Assembly (NCBI GenBank): GCA_002426795.1
Contig: DINQ01000020.1
Span: forward strand, 71,017-135,016
Reading direction: 5' to 3'
DNA length: 64,000 bases
Source of the DNA: Bacteroidales bacterium UBA5536
Lineage (GTDB): Bacteria > Bacteroidota > Bacteroidia > Bacteroidales > F082
Shown piece by piece: positions 15,829-25,488 of the stretch. The first letter of the stretch is position 1. The number at the start of each line of letters is the position of its first letter. Made by a program: the position numbers and the translations under genes. The notes beneath the pieces were generated by a model. It was not told where the DNA came from, did no database searches, and saw nothing but the letters and a program-made list of their open reading frames with translations.

Positions 15829-16721
15829 TAGCTCTCAATTTTATCACGCAACGATTTGAAGCCTTCCCCCAGGATTTCGTTAGCGTTGATTACCGTTACA
15901 AATGCCTTTGGGTCTATCTGATGGATGTATTCCTGAAGCATAGCCATCTCGCGACGGTTTACAACAGTGAAAATCACCGTTTTATCGGCCCCGTTGTACA
16001 TACCGCTTCCATGTAGGTAAGTGCCTCCACGGTTGAGGTCGTTGATGATTTTATTACGGATTTCCTCGTATTTCTCGCTGACGATAAAAAGGGTTTTGTC
16101 GTAATCAACTCCTTGCAGGATACCGTCGATAACTTTGCCGGTAATGTAGATCACAATGAGGGAATACAAGGGGATTTTCCAATCCTGAAATACCAGTAAA
16201 CCAATCATTACGATGGCCGAATCGACCCAAATAAGCAGCTGACCAACCGGCAGGTGAAAGTATTTACTGAAGATCATGGCCACGATATCGGTTCCGCCCG
16301 AAGTAGCTTTCGATTTAAAAATCAATCCAAGTCCAATACCCAGAAAAACTCCGCCAAAAACGGCACTCAACAATGGCTCATCAGCAACAAGCGGTTGATC
16401 CCCATAAAAGTAAGTGATGCCATCGACGAAGAAAGCAGTTAGCAAAAACCCGACAACAGTCTTGTAGCCAAAACGAGGTCCCAATATTTTAATACCTAAA
16501 AGGGTCAATGGGATGTCCATGGAAAGCGCGGTGAGACCAACCGGTGTCCCGAGGATGTAGTGCAGCACAATGGCAATACCATAAACACCGCCGGGAACGA
16601 TTTTATAGGGGGTGATAAAAAGTACAAATCCCGAAGCTAGTATAAAAGAGCCAATAACGATTAACAAATAATTAATCAGCCATTTACGAGAAAGAAAACG
16701 ATCTTTTTGGATAAAGGTCAT
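15828..16721 (-). CDS. YitT family membrane protein, upstream copy
   Basis: 297 residues with the same layout as its downstream neighbour: membrane part with TPYKIVPGGVYGIAIVLHY and KATSGGTDIVAMIF, and a DUF2179 domain ending in GADKTVIFTVVNRREM. The two copies agree at the family motifs but have diverged in between, for example CGGTD versus SGGTD after KAT. The ATG at 16721 was preferred to one at 16751 because it places a normal cytoplasmic N terminus before helix 1. A TAATTTTG -7 box lies on the minus strand at 16749-16756, inside the alternative start, but with no good -33. The 290 bp to the porP start hold no other gene. Confidence 0.88.
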   Translation of the reverse strand: MTFIQKDRFLSRKWLINYLLIVIGSFILASGFVLFITPYKIVPGGVYGIAIVLHYILGTPVGLTALSMDIPLTLLGIKILGPRFGYKTVVGFLLTAFFVDGITYFYGDQPLVADEPLLSAVFGGVFLGIGLGLIFKSKATSGGTDIVAMIFSKYFHLPVGQLLIWVDSAIVMIGLLVFQDWKIPLYSLIVIYITGKVIDGILQGVDYDKTLFIVSEKYEEIRNKIINDLNRGGTYLHGSGMYNGADKTVIFTVVNRREMAMLQEYIHQIDPKAFVTVINANEILGEGFKSLRDKIES

Positions 16722-17011
16722 AGCATTTGGTTTACCAGATTTCGGCGGCAAAATTACAGAGATTAAACCGGATAACCATTTAAATAGCCAGCTCTTTTAC
16801 AGCTTTTTTCTGCTACTTTCAAAAGCAGGAGAAACAATGCAAAGCCTCCTTTTGCACAATAATTTTTTGAAAATGTTGTTTGTACCGAAAACCAAAAACC
16901 AATATTTGAAGACAAGGATGGTCACTGAAGATATTTTTCACAGATAAAAAACTCGGTTTCATGAAAAATTACTACTTTAGCCCTCCTGTATTAACACAAT
17001 CAGACTATTTG

Positions 17012-17974
17012 ATGCGATTGATTTTCAGGCTACTGGCTGTTTTTTCTGTATGTTTTTTGCTCAGTGGTAAAACACATGCCCAACAGGCACCTGTTTTTAC
17101 ATACCATCCATTTACCCATGCATTTACAAATCCGGGTTATGCCGGAATGGGGGAAGGAATCTGCTTAAACGGGATTGTCAGACAGCAATGGGCGGGTTTC
17201 CAGGATGCAGAAGGAAACAGTGTAGCACCGCAGGATTTTTTGATCACGGGTGATATGCCTGTACGATGGCTGCGTGGTGGTGTTGGACTTGCTATTGTGC
17301 AGGATAAGCTGGGTTTTGAGAGTAATGTTGGAGTGCAACTCGGCTATAGCTATCATGCCGATATTGGGCCGGCTACATTGGGTATTGGGACAGCTTTGAA
17401 TTTCTTGAACCGTTCGGTTGATTTTTCGAAGTTTAAGCCCAATAGCGAAGGCGATCCGGTTTTGGCAAGTGGCACCCAGAGCGATATGCTGTTCGATCTG
17501 AACCTGGGGTTATTCTGGATGGTGCCTGACCAATATTATATAGGTGTTTCAGCCACGAGCCTGCTCGAAACAAAAGGCAAGGCATTGGGCAGTAATGCTG
17601 AAAGCAGTGCCAGTTTTGTCGGCGACCGCACCCTGTACCTTGTTGCGGGATACCAGTACACCTTACCCGGAAAACCTGCCTATCAGTTGTTGCCTGCAAT
17701 CAGTATGATGACCAATGGTGCAGCTTCGCAAATTAACATAAGTGCGAAAGTGTTATACAATAATAAGTTCTGGGGCGGCGTTAACTATAGGCTTCAGGAA
17801 TCGATAGGCCTGATGGCAGGGATATATTTTAAGGACTTGAGGATAGGTTATGCTTACGATATCAATACGTTAGGACTTGGAGTTCCGGGTTCTCACGAGA
17901 TCAGCATAGGCTATTGTTTCAAGATTCAGGCAGATAAATCAGCCCGCGTTTACCGAAATACGAGGTATCTGTAG
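17012..17974 (+). CDS. PorP/SprF family T9SS outer-membrane protein
   Basis: 320 residues with a signal peptide (MRLIFRLLAVFSVCFLLSG... cut near AQQ). The start of the mature protein has the family's opening, FTYHPFTHAFTNPGYAGM, the strand-rich middle has QWAGFQDAEGN and GGVGLAIVQDKLGFESN, and the end is GSHEISIGYCFKI. PorP/SprF proteins are T9SS barrels that, with adhesin-like partners, help type B CTD proteins through the membrane or bind PorE. It lies 144 bp before gldK in the same direction, the standard T9SS position. ATG 17012 starts the signal peptide; 16961 adds 17 residues and is less likely. Confidence 0.88.
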   Translation: MRLIFRLLAVFSVCFLLSGKTHAQQAPVFTYHPFTHAFTNPGYAGMGEGICLNGIVRQQWAGFQDAEGNSVAPQDFLITGDMPVRWLRGGVGLAIVQDKLGFESNVGVQLGYSYHADIGPATLGIGTALNFLNRSVDFSKFKPNSEGDPVLASGTQSDMLFDLNLGLFWMVPDQYYIGVSATSLLETKGKALGSNAESSASFVGDRTLYLVAGYQYTLPGKPAYQLLPAISMMTNGAASQINISAKVLYNNKFWGGVNYRLQESIGLMAGIYFKDLRIGYAYDINTLGLGVPGSHEISIGYCFKIQADKSARVYRNTRYL

Positions 17975-18118
17975 GATGAAAATGAAAAAAAACTGGGGTC
18001 GAAAAAGTAATTTATTAATTTTGGCCGCTTAAAGGGATTAAAAATAGAGAAGAAAAAGTTTGGCGTGATTTCCGGATTGCGTCTAAATGCACAAATTGAC
18101 ATCAATCAGTTAGTAAAG

Positions 18119-19492
18119 ATGAAGAAACTATTGCTATTTGCCTCCGCGTTGCTCATACTTGCAGGATGCAGCAACTCGAATCAGGGCGAACTTGTTGGAG
18201 CGCGTAAGAAATCCAAACCTTTTTACCAACCCGATCCTTATGGAATGGTTTTTATCCCGCAAGGGAGTTATACCATGGGTGTTGGTGGAGAAGATATTAC
18301 CTACGGTCAGTTAAATACGCCCAAAACGATTTCTGTTTCTGCCTTCTTTATGGACGAAACGGAGATTACCAATAACGAATACCGAGAGTTTGTGTATTGG
18401 GTCAGAGATTCAATTGCCCGAACCATTTTGGGTGAAGTCAGACCTGATGAGTACCTCATCTCGGAAAACAAAAAAACTGGTGAGATTTATGACCCACCTT
18501 ATCTGAACTGGAAAACTCCAATTGAGTGGAATAGCAAGGATCAGGACATCCGCGATGCACTCGAAGAAATGTATCTTCCTGATTTTGAAAGATACTTCAG
18601 AAGAAAAGAAGTAGATACAAGAAAGCTTTTCTATGAATACTACTGGGTTGACCTGCAAGCAGCCGCCAGAAAAGACTTTAAAACTGAAGGTGCTGACTTC
18701 AGAAATGCCGGTTTGGCCAATCGTCCGCAAGGTCTCGAGAACAGATCAGTATACGTACGTAAAGAAATGATCAATGTTTATCCTGACACCCTTGCCTGGA
18801 TTCATGACTATACTTATTCATTTAATGATCCTTTAACAGAGAAATACTTCTGGCATCCGGCATATGACCATTATCCGGTTGTAGGTGTTAACTGGAGTCA
18901 GGCGCGTGCTTTCTGCGTTTGGAGAACAGAGAAACTTAACACCTACCTGCGTGCGAAAAAAGGCGAAGTGGCTTTGGCTGAATTCCGTCTGCCTACTGAA
19001 GCAGAGTGGGAATGGGCTGCACGTGGTGGCAACCAGATGAATCCTTATCCGTGGGGCGGCCCCTATACCCGCAACGACAAGGGTTGTTTCCTGGCCAACT
19101 TCAAACCGTTGCGTGGAAATTACATTGTTGATGGCGGTCTCCGTACAGTCATCGTCGGGCATTACCCACCCAACGACTGGGGTCTTTATGATATGGCTGG
19201 TAACGTAGCTGAATGGACAAACAGCGCCTTCGATCCTGCATCATACAATTTTACCTGGGACATGAACCCCAACTACACCTACAATGCAAAAGAAAATGAT
19301 CCTCCGGTGATGAAACGCAAGGTCATCAGAGGTGGTTCATGGAAAGATATTGCCTATTATTTGCAGGTTACAACACGTGCATACGAATACCAGGATACTG
19401 CAAAAAGTTATATTGGTTTCCGCACCATTCAACCTTTCCTTGGCCGCAATAAGGGCGATAACCCAGCGAAAGCCTCAAGAGTTTATAAATAG
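18119..19492 (+). CDS. gldK: T9SS/gliding lipoprotein GldK (PorK)
   Basis: 457 residues. The signal peptide ends in LILAGC, so Cys17 is lipid-modified and anchored in the outer membrane. The rest is a formylglycine-generating-enzyme-like fold: GMVFIPQGSYTMG, FFMDETEITNNEYREFV, FRLPTEAEWEWAARGG and GLYDMAGNVAEWT. GldK forms the periplasmic ring with GldN around the T9SS translocon; the FGE domain is structural in known members. First of four consecutive T9SS genes. A TAATTTTG -7 box is at 18016-18023. ATG 18119 was chosen because it begins the lipoprotein signal. Confidence 0.95.
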   Translation: MKKLLLFASALLILAGCSNSNQGELVGARKKSKPFYQPDPYGMVFIPQGSYTMGVGGEDITYGQLNTPKTISVSAFFMDETEITNNEYREFVYWVRDSIARTILGEVRPDEYLISENKKTGEIYDPPYLNWKTPIEWNSKDQDIRDALEEMYLPDFERYFRRKEVDTRKLFYEYYWVDLQAAARKDFKTEGADFRNAGLANRPQGLENRSVYVRKEMINVYPDTLAWIHDYTYSFNDPLTEKYFWHPAYDHYPVVGVNWSQARAFCVWRTEKLNTYLRAKKGEVALAEFRLPTEAEWEWAARGGNQMNPYPWGGPYTRNDKGCFLANFKPLRGNYIVDGGLRTVIVGHYPPNDWGLYDMAGNVAEWTNSAFDPASYNFTWDMNPNYTYNAKENDPPVMKRKVIRGGSWKDIAYYLQVTTRAYEYQDTAKSYIGFRTIQPFLGRNKGDNPAKASRVYK

Positions 19493-19530
19493 AAACAGAA
19501 CAAACATTAACCTCAATCATTCTTAAAATC

Positions 19531-20556
19531 ATGGGATTAGATAAGCTATTCAGAAGCAAGGGATACAAAAACCTGATGTCGAAAATATATGGCATTGGTG
19601 CCGCCGTGGTAATTCTTGGCGCGTTGTTTAAAATCAACCACTACGATTATGCCAACGAAATGCTGATCGTTGGTTTGACCACCGAAGCCATCATCTTCCT
19701 CTTCTCCGCATTTGAGCCACCACACGTTGAGCCTGACTGGAGTCTGGTGTATCCGCAACTTGCAGGCATGTACCACGAAACTCCCATCGAGAAGGAATTG
19801 GAAGGCAAAAAAACGCCTACGCAGAAACTTGACGAGATGTTTAAAGACGCCAAGATTGACTCCAGCACCCTTGAAAGGTTGAGCTCAGGCTTTCAAAAGC
19901 TGAGTGAAAATGCCTCGAAAATGACCGATATTTCCAATGCAGCTGTCGCAACCAACGAATATGTTGATAACATCCGTCATGCTTCTAAGTCTGCTTCCGA
20001 GCTATCTGGTAACTACAAGAAAGCCTCAGAAGTACTAAACAAGGACGCCACGGTGACCGTTGAGTACATCGAGAACATGAAATCTGCCTCTGCTAGTGCT
20101 GGTAAGCTGAGCAGTGCTTATGTGCAGGCGGCTGATATCATCAAAACCGATATGCGTTCAACCGAAGAGTTCGCCGGTACAGTGAAAGCAGCAACCCAAT
20201 CGGCAAAAGATCTGGCAGATTCATACGCCAAATCAGCCGCTATGATCTCTAAATCTGTCGAAGCACTTGATTTTGGTGCTGTTGACGGTGAAGGATACAA
20301 CAAACAAATTCAACAGATTTCGAAAAACCTCAGTGCCCTCAATGCAGTTTACGAAATGCAGTTGCAAGGCTCTACCCAGGCTGCAGAAGCCAGCGATAAG
20401 TTGTACAAAACCATGTCGCAATACCTTGAAAAAGTAAACCAGTCAGCTGCCAACACTGCCCAGTTTAACGAGCAGATGAACGAATTGTCAGCACGCATGA
20501 GTGCCCTGAACAAAGTTTACGGCAACATGCTCTCAGCCATGAATGTGAAAGCCTGA
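19531..20556 (+). CDS. gldL: T9SS/gliding motor protein GldL (PorL)
   Basis: 341 residues. Two membrane helices near the N terminus (about 17-33 and 43-60), the second carrying Glu52 in VGLTTEAIIFLFSAFEPP, the conserved membrane glutamate thought to carry protons, with Lys34 at the end of helix 1 and Glu62 just after helix 2. The remaining 270 residues are a long cytoplasmic alanine/serine-rich coiled coil (SASELSGNYKKASEVL and similar heptads) built from near-repeats of about 34 residues around 135-245. GldL with GldM forms the proton-driven motor of T9SS. Gap to gldM 48 bp. Confidence 0.95.
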   Translation: MGLDKLFRSKGYKNLMSKIYGIGAAVVILGALFKINHYDYANEMLIVGLTTEAIIFLFSAFEPPHVEPDWSLVYPQLAGMYHETPIEKELEGKKTPTQKLDEMFKDAKIDSSTLERLSSGFQKLSENASKMTDISNAAVATNEYVDNIRHASKSASELSGNYKKASEVLNKDATVTVEYIENMKSASASAGKLSSAYVQAADIIKTDMRSTEEFAGTVKAATQSAKDLADSYAKSAAMISKSVEALDFGAVDGEGYNKQIQQISKNLSALNAVYEMQLQGSTQAAEASDKLYKTMSQYLEKVNQSAANTAQFNEQMNELSARMSALNKVYGNMLSAMNVKA

Positions 20557-20604
20557 GATAGCGAAGAATAAGTTGAATTGGACGAATAATTAGAACAAAA
20601 TAAA

Positions 20605-22266
20605 ATGGCTGGATATAAAGAAACACCAAGGCAGAAAATGATCGGGATGATGTACCTGGTATTGACTGCCTTGCTGGCTCTCAATGTTTCGAAAGACATT
20701 CTTGACGCCTTTTTGGTGGTAAACGACAGTATGGAAAGCACCAACGAAAGTTTTGCAACCAAGATCGCTAGCCAGTATGCACGGTTCGAAAGCCAGTATA
20801 ACCTCAACACGGCCAAGGTTGAAGATTACTGGACAACGGCAAAAGATGTGCGTCAAAAATCATATGACCTGATTGAGTACATCGATAACCTGAAGGTTGA
20901 GCTTGTCGCAAAATCTGAAAGAATGTCAACAGAAGAGGCGTTGTCAACTTTCTTCACAAAGCAGGAATACCCCGATCAGTTTAATCCAGGTGAAGTGCGT
21001 GAACAATATGTGCTTAACCTTGAATTGGTTCCTACAAAAGACAAGTATGACGAAACAACGAACTACCTGATCGGACAAAACAAAAACGGGAAAGCCTATG
21101 AATTGGCAATCAAGATGACTGAGTACCGGGAGTACATCCTGGGTATTATCGGCGAACAATTTGCCGATAAGATCGGACTCGTTACGTCAGGCAAGTACCA
21201 TGATGCAACCGGAACGCCGCAAGACTGGGAGTATTACAATTTTTACCGCACTATCCTTGCTGCTGACATTACGATTTTAAATAAAATTATTGCAGAGGTA
21301 CAAACAGCTGAGTTTGACGCCATCAACCGCTTATATGCCAATATCAGCGAAAAGGACTTCAAGTTTGACAATGTGGCAGCAAAAGTAATTCCAAAGTCAA
21401 CCTACATCCTCGCTGGCCAGAATTATGAAGCCGAGGTGCTTGTGGCTGCCTACGATTCTAAAACACAATCAGAAGTAAAGGTTTTGCGTGGAGCCGATAA
21501 AATCAGCGATGCCAATATTGGTAAAGCACAGGTGTTTGAAAGTGAAAACGGCACCGTCAAGCTGCAGTTTCCTGCAACTTCAACAGGTCCGCAGCGCTAT
21601 GCAGGTATCATTGAGATGCTAGATCCACGGACACAAGAAATTGCCCGATACAGTTTTGAAGGTGAATATATTGTTGCACCACCTGCCTTAACAGTAGCTC
21701 CGTTGAAAATGAACGTGCTTTATCAGGGGCTTAAAAATCCCGTGGCTATTACGGCTCCAGGTATTCCGACAGACAAAATTATCCCTACCATCACAAAAGG
21801 AAAACTCACCAAAAAAGACGATGGAACCTGGGATGTTGAGGTGCCATCAACCGAGAAAACCACAACCATCAGCGCTGCTGCAAATATCGATGGAAAGATG
21901 TTGACGCTGGGTTCTTTTGACTTCCGCATCAAAAGAGTTCCGTTGCCAGTTGCCAGCATTGCGGGCATCACCGATGGTGTGATTGACAAAGCCAAACTAT
22001 TGGGTGCAGCTGCCATTATCCCCGAACTTGTCGATTTCGATTTTGCAGACTATTATTACGAAATCGTTTCATACGAGTTGTCTACTTTTAGAAGCGGCGA
22101 CTTACAAACCACCGGAACTATTCGTGGCAACCGCTTCAACGACGTGGCTACTAATTTTATTAACAGCGCAGCACGCGGGCAGAAACTGTTTTTTGAGCGG
22201 ATTCAGGCAAAAGGTCCCGATGGTGTGATGCGTACCCTAAACCCGATTAACCTTGAAATTAAATAG
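20605..22266 (+). CDS. gldM: T9SS/gliding motor protein GldM (PorM)
   Basis: 553 residues. One N-terminal transmembrane helix (IGMMYLVLTALLALNVSK, about 13-30) after the conserved AGYKETPRQKM; the rest is a long periplasmic chain with a helical D1 part (about 31-225) and three Ig-like/beta D2-D4 domains (about 225-553, for example KVIPKSTYILAGQNYEAEV, PALTVAPLKMNVLYQGLKNP, and AIIPELVDFDFADYYYEIVS). GldM spans the periplasm as a dimeric rod that passes motor rotation to the GldK/GldN ring. The length matches known GldM (about 510-560). The gldN gene starts 19 bp downstream. Confidence 0.95.
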   Translation: MAGYKETPRQKMIGMMYLVLTALLALNVSKDILDAFLVVNDSMESTNESFATKIASQYARFESQYNLNTAKVEDYWTTAKDVRQKSYDLIEYIDNLKVELVAKSERMSTEEALSTFFTKQEYPDQFNPGEVREQYVLNLELVPTKDKYDETTNYLIGQNKNGKAYELAIKMTEYREYILGIIGEQFADKIGLVTSGKYHDATGTPQDWEYYNFYRTILAADITILNKIIAEVQTAEFDAINRLYANISEKDFKFDNVAAKVIPKSTYILAGQNYEAEVLVAAYDSKTQSEVKVLRGADKISDANIGKAQVFESENGTVKLQFPATSTGPQRYAGIIEMLDPRTQEIARYSFEGEYIVAPPALTVAPLKMNVLYQGLKNPVAITAPGIPTDKIIPTITKGKLTKKDDGTWDVEVPSTEKTTTISAAANIDGKMLTLGSFDFRIKRVPLPVASIAGITDGVIDKAKLLGAAAIIPELVDFDFADYYYEIVSYELSTFRSGDLQTTGTIRGNRFNDVATNFINSAARGQKLFFERIQAKGPDGVMRTLNPINLEIK

Positions 22267-22285
22267 TAAAATACCAGGAGAAATC

Positions 22286-23134
22286 ATGAAAAAAAGTATC
22301 ATCTCGCTGTTTGTGTTTGCGCTGCTGCTTGGCGCTTCACAAATGCTTTCGGCTCAAATCCTGGACGAAAAACCGGTAGATGGTTTGTTTGCTGACGACG
22401 GCACTGTCGATCGCGACCCCATTCCATTCCCACCCATCCGTCAGGCAGATGTGATGTGGCAAAAGCGCGTTTGGCGTGAAATCGATTTCCGCCAGAAAAT
22501 CAATCAGTCCTTCTATTATCCAACTATTTCGCATAATAACTGGAGAAGTTTTATCAATGTTGTTCTTGATGGATTGAAAGAAAATGCTTTTGTAGCTTAC
22601 GATGTGAGTCCTACCGACGAATTGCTTTCGCCTATCTCATATAGCCAGGTAATTGCCAGACAAACTGATACGAGCTATGTAACGCTCAAAAGATCGACGC
22701 CACCATATGATGAGTACGACACTGTTATCGTTTCAGAGTTTGATCCAACAAGGGTTTTGCGTTTGCGTATGAAAGAAGATTGGTACTTCGATAAACAACG
22801 CTCACAGCTCATGGTGCGCATTATCGCACTATGCCCGGTGTTGATGGTTGAGAAAGACGGACAGGAATTTACCCAGCCACTCTTCTGGATTTCATACGAA
22901 CAGGCACGTAAGGTACTGGCTAAAGCAGAAGTGTTCAATAGACGCAACTCTGCCGAAAAACGCACCTACGACGAAGTGTTCTGGAAGCGCATGTTCGACA
23001 GCTATATCTATAAGGAAGAAAATGTTTACGACCGTACCATTCAGCAATATGCAACTGGTCTTGATGCTTTGCTCGAATCGGAACGCGTAAAACAAGATAT
23101 TTTTAACTTTGAACAAGACCTTTGGGAATACTAG
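22286..23134 (+). CDS. gldN: T9SS/gliding protein GldN (PorN)
   Basis: 282 residues with a signal peptide (MKKSIISLFVFALLLGASQM...). Conserved features are DADVMW-like IRQADVMWQKRVWREID, the NQSFYYP segment and YKEENVYDRTIQQYATGLDA near the C terminus. GldN is a periplasmic partner of GldK. An AGGAG ribosome site, unusual for the phylum, sits 5 nt before ATG 22286; an in-frame ATG at 22253 would overlap gldM and lacks a signal peptide at its start. A strong terminator at 23153-23182 closes the gldKLMN transcript. Confidence 0.94.
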   Translation: MKKSIISLFVFALLLGASQMLSAQILDEKPVDGLFADDGTVDRDPIPFPPIRQADVMWQKRVWREIDFRQKINQSFYYPTISHNNWRSFINVVLDGLKENAFVAYDVSPTDELLSPISYSQVIARQTDTSYVTLKRSTPPYDEYDTVIVSEFDPTRVLRLRMKEDWYFDKQRSQLMVRIIALCPVLMVEKDGQEFTQPLFWISYEQARKVLAKAEVFNRRNSAEKRTYDEVFWKRMFDSYIYKEENVYDRTIQQYATGLDALLESERVKQDIFNFEQDLWEY

Positions 23135-23152
23135 CAGTTAAGATTTTCATGA

Positions 23153-23182
23153 AAACTCCGGTGAAAGCCGGAGTTTTTTTTT
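23153..23182 (+). terminator. Rho-independent terminator of the gld operon
   Basis: AAACTCCGG (23153-23161), loop TGAAAG, CCGGAGTTT (23168-23176) followed by a T tract to 23182. Perfect 9-bp stem, 19 nt after the gldN stop. Confidence 0.93.
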
Positions 23183-23245
23183 GCCAGCTTTGAACAGGGT
23201 CAATAGCCCGAAGCTTCGTATCTTCGCTCATGCGATTACAATGGA

Positions 23246-25354
23246 ATGCAGGTGAATAATCTACTCGAAAATAAAATTGAGTTTCTGAAAGGAGTGGGGC
23301 CTAAGCGCGCAGCCCTGCTTAACAAGGAATTGGGAGTATTTACTTTCGAAGATCTGCTAAATCAGTTTCCGTTCCGATACATTGATAAAAGTAAAATACA
23401 CAAGGTTTCCGAAATCAACGATGATACTGTTTATTATCAGCTGGTTGGTCGAATTTCGAATATGCAGTCGCACGGCGGCACCCGCACAACCCGCATAACA
23501 GCTACTTTTTCTGATCAGTCGGGAAGTATCGGTTTGGTCTGGTTCAGGGGATTGAAGTGGGTGAAATCGCATTTTGTGCCCGGACAACAATATGTTTTAT
23601 TTGGAAAAGCATCGGTTTTTAATAACCAATTCAATTTTGTCCACCCTGAGATTGAAGATTATAATCCGAATGACATTACCATTGGCGAGAGCCTGCAGGG
23701 AGTTTACAACACAACCGAAAGCCTGAAGAATAATGGGTTGGGAACACGGCAGATCGCAAAACTCATGAAAACGCTTGTTTTGCAGGTTAGCCAGCTGATT
23801 CCTGAAGTACTTCCAATACCGATACTTCAAAAAGAACAATTAATTGCACGCTCAGAGGCCTTCAAAAATATTCATCTGCCAACTCATACTCATCACCTCA
23901 GGCAAGCTATTAACCGCCTCAAGTTCGAGGAGCATTTCTTTTTTCAGCTCCGGCTGTTACACCAGAAGAATAACCGACAGCGCCTGATCAAAAGCGCAGT
24001 ATTTTCAAAAGTCGGAGATTATTTCAATGATTTTTATAACCATCACTTGCCTTTTTCATTGACGGACGCACAAAAAAGAGTGATTCGTGAGATCAGAACT
24101 GATTTGGGGAGTGGCACGCAGATGAACCGACTGCTTCAGGGGGATGTTGGTAGCGGCAAAACCATAGTGGCTCTGATGATAATGCTGCTCGCGCTCGATA
24201 ACGGCTATCAGGCTGCTTTGATGGCGCCCACAGAAATCCTTGCTAACCAACATTTTCAAACGATAACTGAGTTGCTGGGCGACATGCCTGTTACAATAGC
24301 CTTGCTGACCGGTTCTACGAAAAACAACGAACGCAAAAAACTTTTCCCGGCTTTGGCGGAGGGTAGTCTTCAAATCATCATTGGCACACATGCACTTATT
24401 GAGGAGAAAGTAGTTTTTCAAAATCTCGGACTGACCATCATCGATGAGCAACATCGTTTTGGAGTTGCTCAACGCGCCCGCTTTTGGGAAAAGACAGAGC
24501 ATCCGCCACATATGTTGGTGATGACGGCCACACCAATACCACGAACATTGGCAATGACTCAGTACGGCGACCTTGATGTATCGAAAATTGATGAACTTCC
24601 ACCTGGGCGAAAGCCTATCAAAACCATGCACCTGTATCATAGTCAGCGCCTGAGAATGATCAGTTTTATGCGCAAGCAAATAGCTGAAGGGCGGCAGATT
24701 TATATCGTATATCCTTTGATCCATGAATCTGAAAAACTCGATCTGATCAACCTGCAGGAAGGTTACGAAAGTCTGCTACGCGACTTTCCAGAACCAACAT
24801 ACAGAATCTGTGTTGTGCACGGGCAAATGAAATCGGAGGACAAAGATTTTGAAATGCAGCGTTTTATCAAAGGTCAGGCGCATATAATGGTTGCAACTAC
24901 GGTGATTGAAGTAGGGGTTAATATCCCAAATGCCTCGGTAATGGTGATCGAACATGCCGACCGTTTTGGCCTGTCGCAGTTACATCAGCTGCGCGGCAGG
25001 GTAGGGCGGGGGGCCGATCAATCCTATTGTTTGCTCATGACCGACCACAAACTCACAAACGACGGAAAAAAACGAATGGCCACCATGGTTAACAGTAACG
25101 ATGGTTTTGAGATAGCCGAAGTTGACCTGCAACTTCGCGGTCCGGGCGAAACGCAGGGAACAAGGCAGTCGGGACAGATCGAAATGCGCATCGGAAACAT
25201 CCTTAAAGACGAGAAACTCATCCGGCATGTGCGTCAGATTGTCACAGAATTACTGGTTGAAGACCCTTCTTTACTAAAAGCCGAGAACCAAATTACCAAG
25301 AGATATTTCGAAAAAATATTTAAACAGCAGTTCGATTGGAGCCAGATTGGTTGA
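23246..25354 (+). CDS. recG: ATP-dependent DNA helicase RecG
   Basis: 702 residues. Remodels stalled replication forks and branch-migrates Holliday junctions. An N-terminal wedge/OB part (KGVGPKRAALLNKELGV, QFPFRYIDKSK) is followed by superfamily-2 helicase motifs: GDVGSGKTIVAL (Walker A), MAPTEILANQH, IDEQHRFGVAQR (DEQH), MTATPIPRTLAMTQYGDLD, VATTVIEVGVNIPNASVMV and QLRGRVGRG, then the RecG-specific C-terminal part with QTQGTRQSG-like TQGTRQSGQIE. Complete and of normal length. ATG 23246 chosen. Transcribed after the gldN terminator, probably with its own promoter, and followed 134 bp later by pheT. Confidence 0.95.
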   Translation: MQVNNLLENKIEFLKGVGPKRAALLNKELGVFTFEDLLNQFPFRYIDKSKIHKVSEINDDTVYYQLVGRISNMQSHGGTRTTRITATFSDQSGSIGLVWFRGLKWVKSHFVPGQQYVLFGKASVFNNQFNFVHPEIEDYNPNDITIGESLQGVYNTTESLKNNGLGTRQIAKLMKTLVLQVSQLIPEVLPIPILQKEQLIARSEAFKNIHLPTHTHHLRQAINRLKFEEHFFFQLRLLHQKNNRQRLIKSAVFSKVGDYFNDFYNHHLPFSLTDAQKRVIREIRTDLGSGTQMNRLLQGDVGSGKTIVALMIMLLALDNGYQAALMAPTEILANQHFQTITELLGDMPVTIALLTGSTKNNERKKLFPALAEGSLQIIIGTHALIEEKVVFQNLGLTIIDEQHRFGVAQRARFWEKTEHPPHMLVMTATPIPRTLAMTQYGDLDVSKIDELPPGRKPIKTMHLYHSQRLRMISFMRKQIAEGRQIYIVYPLIHESEKLDLINLQEGYESLLRDFPEPTYRICVVHGQMKSEDKDFEMQRFIKGQAHIMVATTVIEVGVNIPNASVMVIEHADRFGLSQLHQLRGRVGRGADQSYCLLMTDHKLTNDGKKRMATMVNSNDGFEIAEVDLQLRGPGETQGTRQSGQIEMRIGNILKDEKLIRHVRQIVTELLVEDPSLLKAENQITKRYFEKIFKQQFDWSQIG

Positions 25355-25488
25355 TTAAACATGACAGTTTGACATTTTATCTGTAATTTTGCAGGCCGAA
25401 ACGCTATCCGGATCAGTTTTCAAACTCAAAAACTGAGGCCGTTTTAGCGATTTATTGGTATAATAATTTGTTTATCAATTTCTGAAAA

